Part shown: piece by piece, positions 60,181-64,000 of the stretch | Numbering within the stretch: the stretch's first letter is position 1 | Layout of the letters: the number at the start of each line of letters is the position of its first letter | Source of the DNA: Tenggerimyces sp963762635 | GTDB taxonomy: Bacteria > Actinomycetota > Actinomycetes > Propionibacteriales > Actinopolymorphaceae | Length of the DNA stretch: 64,000 bases | Assembly: GCA_963762635.1 (NCBI GenBank) | Contig: CAVXLQ010000004.1 | Location: 558,001-622,000, forward strand | Direction: 5' to 3' | Notes under the pieces: generated by a model | Databases searched by the model: none | What the model saw: the letters and a program-made list of their open reading frames with translations, nothing else | What the model was told of the DNA's origin: nothing | Made by a program: the position numbers and the translations under genes

Positions 60181-63100
60181 GTGTCATCTTTCACCCCGCT
60201 GTCCCGTCGTTCGCTCCGGGTCGGCGCAGCCTTCGCCGTGATCGCCGCCGTGGGTTTCGCCGGCGTCGCTCCGGCGAACGCCCTCACGCAAGCCATCACC
60301 CCGGCCAAGCCCAAGGCGGCCGCCCCTGCCGACCCGAAGGTCCTCTTCACCGAGGACTTCGAGAACACCGGCACCGAGCCGGTCCGCCTCGACGCGTACG
60401 AGGGCAAGACCCACACCTATTCGGCCGACCCGGCCTGGCTGAAGGGGTGCAACGGCTGGGTCGCGTCCTGGCAGGCGCCGGCCGACGCCGCCACGCCGAT
60501 CGCCGACTGCAACGGCGCGAACTGGTGGACGTTCTCGCGCGGCCTGTCGTACTCCCTCGGCGCCCTGCACGGCAGCGCCGAGACCAACCACGGCGTGTCC
60601 GCCTACACCTCCGGGGACCCGGGCGCGGACAAGGTGCAGTTCGAGACCGAGCAACCGGTCGCGCTGCCGACCAAGGGCCGGTACGTCACGTTCTCCGTCG
60701 ACGCCGCGGAGAACAGCTGCTTCGCCAACCACGCGCAGCTGAAGTTCTACCTGCTCGACGGTGGCAACGCGATCCCCACGTTCACCACGCCGATCAACCC
60801 GTGCACCGACCCGAACGCGCAGATCGTGCCGAGCCCGGCGAACACCGCCACCTCGGGCACGTCCGCCACCCGCGCGGGCACGTACGCCGGCAACAAGGCC
60901 GTGCTCTTCGACGGCGACCAGCTCGGCATCCGGCTGGTGAACGGCCAGGCGAGCGGGGGCGGCAACGACGCGGCGTTCGACAACATCCGCGTGCTCGACG
61001 TGACGCCGAAGCTGTCGAAGGCGTTCGCCCCAGCGACGGTCGCCGTCGGCGAGGTCTCGCGGCTGACGTTCACGATCACGAACACCTCCGAGCTCGCCGA
61101 GAAGGCCGGCTGGACGTTCACCGACTCGCTGCCCGACGGCCTCGAGATCCCTGGGGATGGCGGCTTCTCGTCCAGCTGCGTTCCCTTCTCCTTCCACGTG
61201 GACAACGTCGAGGACACCTGGACGGTGAACGGCAGGCTCGCAGCCGGTCAGGCGTCCTGCGAGGCGTCGGTGAACGTCGTCTCGTCCAAGGCCGGAACGT
61301 ACGAGAACTGCGCCGAGAACGTGAAGGCCACCGGCCTCGACGCGCCCGAGTGCGCCACGCTCGAGGTCGTCGCGCCGCCGACGTTCCCGTGCGAGGTCTC
61401 GACCACGTACCTCTCGCAGGGCATCCCGACCGGTCTGAAGGCGCAGGCGTACAACGCTGGTGGATCGGAGTTCGTGCCGGTCGGTCCGGCGAGCGACTGG
61501 CAGTACAACGCGATCGGGTTCAACCCCAAGGACGGCTACATCTACGGCATGGGCGTCGGGTCCAACCCCGCCAACCCCACCGGGCAGGTGTTGCGCGTCG
61601 ACGCGACCGGCAAGGTCACGAGCCTCGGCGCGCCCCAGGGCGACGCCGATCTCGCGACCAACGGCAGCATCGTCGGCGCGTTCGACGACGACGGCACGTA
61701 CTACACGATCGTCGCCGGCCACCTGTCGAAGGTGGACGTGACCACGAGCCCGGCGACGGCTCAGGTGGTCGGCCCGGTGGCGAACTGGGCGCCGGCCGAC
61801 TTCGCGTACGCCGACGGCTTCTTCTGGGGCCAGTCGAGAGTGGGCACCGTGACCATGCTCTACCGGCTGAACCCGGCCGACGCGAGCGTCGTGACGTTCA
61901 CCTCGCCGGTGCAGAACGCCCGCGAGAACGGCCAGTACGGCGCGGCCTGGCGGTACGGGAACGGCAACCTCGGGTTCAGTGCGAACGTGACCGGCAACAA
62001 CCACCAGATCGCGGTCGCCAACCCTGGTTCGGCGAACCCGACCTTCACGCTCGTCTCGACGGTGCCAGGGCCTGTTCCCGGGCAGAACAACAACGACGGC
62101 ACCGGCTGCGTCAGCAAGCCCGCCGACCTGGCGATCGAGAAGTCCGGCCCGTCGACGGTCGACCCGTCCGGTGAGGTCCGCTGGACGCTGAAGGTGACGA
62201 ACAACGGCGCCGGCATCGCCTCCGGCTTCACCGTCGTCGACCAGCTGCCGGCCGAGGTGACCGAGCTGTCGACGCCGACGGACGGCGCGAAGATCGACGA
62301 CCACCTGCTGACGTACAACGGTGGGCGGCTCGAGGTCGGTGACTCGGTCGAGATCGTGGTCGTCGGCAAGGCGCCGGCGACGTACGAGACCTGCTTCTCC
62401 AACAGCGCTTCGGTGACGGGCAACGAGAAGGACCCCCACCCGGACAACGACAAGGCGAGCGTGCGTACGTGCACGGGCGGCGAGCCCGCGTACACGTTGA
62501 CGAAGACCGCTTCCGCCGCGGACGGCGCTGCCGTCAAGGCGGGCGACAAGGTCGGGTACACGCTGACCGTCACCAACACCGGCAAGGCCGACGTGACGCC
62601 GACCGTGACCGACGACCTGTCCGGCGCGCTCGACGACGCTTCGTACAACGGCGACGCGGCGGCTTCTGACGGCTCCGCGCCGTCGGTGTCGGGGACGACG
62701 CTCACCTGGTCGGGCAAGGTGCCGGTCGGTGGCAAGGTGACGATCACGTACACGGTGACCGTGAAGCCGACCGCCGAGCAGGGCGACCACGTGCTGAAGA
62801 ACGCGGCGACCGGCGACGGCCCGATCGAGGACTGCCCGGCCAAGCCGTGCGCGACGACGACCAACCCGGTCGCGTCCTACACGCTAACGAAGACCGTCGA
62901 CCCGGCGGACGGTACGGCGGTCGTGGAGGACCAGAAGATCACGTACACGCTGAAGGTCACCAACACCGGCGGCACTGCGGTGACTCCGATGGTGACGGAC
63001 GACCTGACCGGTGTGCTGGACGACGCGACGTACAACGGTGACGCGTCGGCGTCGGACGGCTCGGTGCCTTCGGTGACCGAGACGACGCTGACGTGGTCGG

Positions 63101-64000
63101 GTGCGGTGCCGGTGGGCGGAACGGTGACGATCACGTACTCGGTGACGGTCCTCGCGTTCGACGCGCAGGGCGACCACACGCTCGCGAACGCGGCGAGCGG
63201 CGACGGGCCGATCGACGGGTGCGCGAACGCGCCGTGTGTGTCGACCGAGAACCCGTCGGGCGGCTACACGATCGCCAAGTCCGTCGACCCGGAGAACGGG
63301 ACGGCGGTGTCGGCGGGCGACGTGCTGACGTACAAGGTCGAGGTGCAGAACGTCGGGGCGGCTCCGCTGACGCCGGTCGTGACCGACGACCTGTCCGACG
63401 TGCTGGACGACGCCACGTACAACGACGACGCGTCCTCGTCGTCCGGACCGGCGCCCACGATGTCGGGCTCGACGCTGACCTGGTCCGGGCCGCTGGCGGT
63501 CGGCGAGACGGTGACGATCACGTACTCGGTGAAGGTCCTGGCGTTCTCCGACCAGGGCGACCACCTGCTGCGGAACGCGGCGAGCGGCTCCGGGCCGGTG
63601 TCGGGCTGCAAGGTGGGGCCGTGCGCGACGACCGAGAACTCCTCGGGCGGCTACACGCTGCGCAAGACCGTCGACCCGTCCACCGGCGGATCGGTGGCGG
63701 ACGGGCAGAAGGTCACGTACTCCGTCTTGGTCACCAACAAGGGCGCCGCGCCGGTCTCGCCGAACGTGACGGACGACCTGTCCGGCGTGCTGGACGACGC
63801 CACGTACAACGGCGACGCCGCCGCGTCGGACGGCTCCGCGGTGGCGGTCTCGGGGTCGACGTTGACCTGGTCGGGCACGGTGCCGGCCGGCAAGACGGTG
63901 ACGCTCACGTACTCGGTGACCGTGCTGTCGTACGACGACCAGCACGACCACCGGCTCGGGAACGTGGTGTCCGGTGACGGCCCGGTGCAGGGCTGCGAGG
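60181..64000 (+). CDS. Large secreted DUF11 repeat protein, 3' end beyond window
   Basis: An open frame of 1273 codons with no stop before the window ends. GTG 60181 follows a GGAGAG ribosome site. The signal peptide is SLRVGAAFAVIAAVGFAGVA with cleavage near ANA at about 40. A first beta-sandwich lies at about 276-395 and a propeller-like DUF6923-type domain (YNAIGFNPKDGYIYGMGVGS) at about 402-640. A DUF11 domain follows from about 648 (VRWTLKVTNNGAGIASGFTV). Then come near-identical repeats starting at residues 771, 900, 1029 and 1158, each 129 residues (VTPTVTDDLSGALDDASYNG, then LTWSGKVPVGGKVTITYTVT). Probably a surface adhesin or stalk; any sorting signal lies beyond the window. Confidence 0.9.
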   Translation, partial: MSSFTPLSRRSLRVGAAFAVIAAVGFAGVAPANALTQAITPAKPKAAAPADPKVLFTEDFENTGTEPVRLDAYEGKTHTYSADPAWLKGCNGWVASWQAPADAATPIADCNGANWWTFSRGLSYSLGALHGSAETNHGVSAYTSGDPGADKVQFETEQPVALPTKGRYVTFSVDAAENSCFANHAQLKFYLLDGGNAIPTFTTPINPCTDPNAQIVPSPANTATSGTSATRAGTYAGNKAVLFDGDQLGIRLVNGQASGGGNDAAFDNIRVLDVTPKLSKAFAPATVAVGEVSRLTFTITNTSELAEKAGWTFTDSLPDGLEIPGDGGFSSSCVPFSFHVDNVEDTWTVNGRLAAGQASCEASVNVVSSKAGTYENCAENVKATGLDAPECATLEVVAPPTFPCEVSTTYLSQGIPTGLKAQAYNAGGSEFVPVGPASDWQYNAIGFNPKDGYIYGMGVGSNPANPTGQVLRVDATGKVTSLGAPQGDADLATNGSIVGAFDDDGTYYTIVAGHLSKVDVTTSPATAQVVGPVANWAPADFAYADGFFWGQSRVGTVTMLYRLNPADASVVTFTSPVQNARENGQYGAAWRYGNGNLGFSANVTGNNHQIAVANPGSANPTFTLVSTVPGPVPGQNNNDGTGCVSKPADLAIEKSGPSTVDPSGEVRWTLKVTNNGAGIASGFTVVDQLPAEVTELSTPTDGAKIDDHLLTYNGGRLEVGDSVEIVVVGKAPATYETCFSNSASVTGNEKDPHPDNDKASVRTCTGGEPAYTLTKTASAADGAAVKAGDKVGYTLTVTNTGKADVTPTVTDDLSGALDDASYNGDAAASDGSAPSVSGTTLTWSGKVPVGGKVTITYTVTVKPTAEQGDHVLKNAATGDGPIEDCPAKPCATTTNPVASYTLTKTVDPADGTAVVEDQKITYTLKVTNTGGTAVTPMVTDDLTGVLDDATYNGDASASDGSVPSVTETTLTWSGAVPVGGTVTITYSVTVLAFDAQGDHTLANAASGDGPIDGCANAPCVSTENPSGGYTIAKSVDPENGTAVSAGDVLTYKVEVQNVGAAPLTPVVTDDLSDVLDDATYNDDASSSSGPAPTMSGSTLTWSGPLAVGETVTITYSVKVLAFSDQGDHLLRNAASGSGPVSGCKVGPCATTENSSGGYTLRKTVDPSTGGSVADGQKVTYSVLVTNKGAAPVSPNVTDDLSGVLDDATYNGDAAASDGSAVAVSGSTLTWSGTVPAGKTVTLTYSVTVLSYDDQHDHRLGNVVSGDGPVQGCE

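Noticed and set aside
60184..62790. 868-codon leftward open frame
   Set aside because: Antisense to the DUF11 protein, whose own frame is open to the window end and shows a signal peptide and domains.

Overview
The window is high-GC (roughly 70%) DNA from an actinomycete (Actinomycetota). GTG and TTG starts are frequent, genes often overlap by 1 to 8 bases, and regulators of the SARP/AfsR, LuxR-LAL, TetR, MarR and ECF-sigma types are abundant. The backbone order glmU-prs-rplY-pth, then mfd, SurA-like lipoprotein and mazG is the actinobacterial arrangement. The genus cannot be fixed from the sequence alone.

Region 1 (1-22.1 kb) is accessory and regulatory. It holds the end of an AraC regulator, an AfsR-like SARP-STAND regulator, two paralogous ECF sigma factors with SnoaL-like tails, a DHFR-like reductase, a beta-lactamase-family serine hydrolase, a methyltransferase, a LuxR-type ATPase regulator, two acetyltransferases, a Rid protein coupled to a metallo-hydrolase, an S51-like peptidase, two secreted proteins (one a nucleoside hydrolase), a short-chain dehydrogenase, two 14-TM-type drug exporters, a nucleotidyltransferase-like protein, a membrane protein and a MarR regulator. 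Several intergenic gaps carry clear inverted repeats.

Region 2 (22.2-26.4 kb) is housekeeping: glmU, prs, rplY and pth, with hairpins after glmU and prs and a structured leader before rplY.

Region 3 (26.5-45.7 kb) is a Wzx/Wzy-type exopolysaccharide locus lying between pth and mfd. It encodes a polyprenyl-phosphate sugar transferase, GDP-L-fucose synthesis (gmd, fcl), a GT11 fucosyltransferase, a GT2 transferase (frameshifted), a ligase/polymerase, a flippase, a sulfotransferase, a split Alg13/Alg14-like transferase, a Wzz-like protein with a decayed kinase domain, an APH-like kinase coupled to a Tat-exported beta-helix protein, and a large secreted protein beginning with a fibrinogen-like domain. 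Together they predict a fucosylated, probably sulfated surface polysaccharide.

Region 4 (45.7-60.0 kb) starts with a three-gene overlapping operon (metallo-hydrolase, DsbA-like, PPOX). Next comes an 897-bp spacer with a 113-bp tandem array, then mfd, a TetR regulator, an aldo/keto reductase, a two-component system, a TetR/SRPBCC divergent pair, an aminotransferase, the SurA-like lipoprotein and mazG. Region 5 (60.2 kb to the end) is a secreted DUF11 repeat protein running off the window, with an exact 129-residue period.

Three genes (a metallo-hydrolase, a YjbR/MmcQ protein and the GT2 transferase) carry single-base frameshifts in repetitive or homopolymeric sequence. These are either real decay or phase variation, or assembly indels. 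No tRNA, rRNA, transposase, integrase or CRISPR array was seen.
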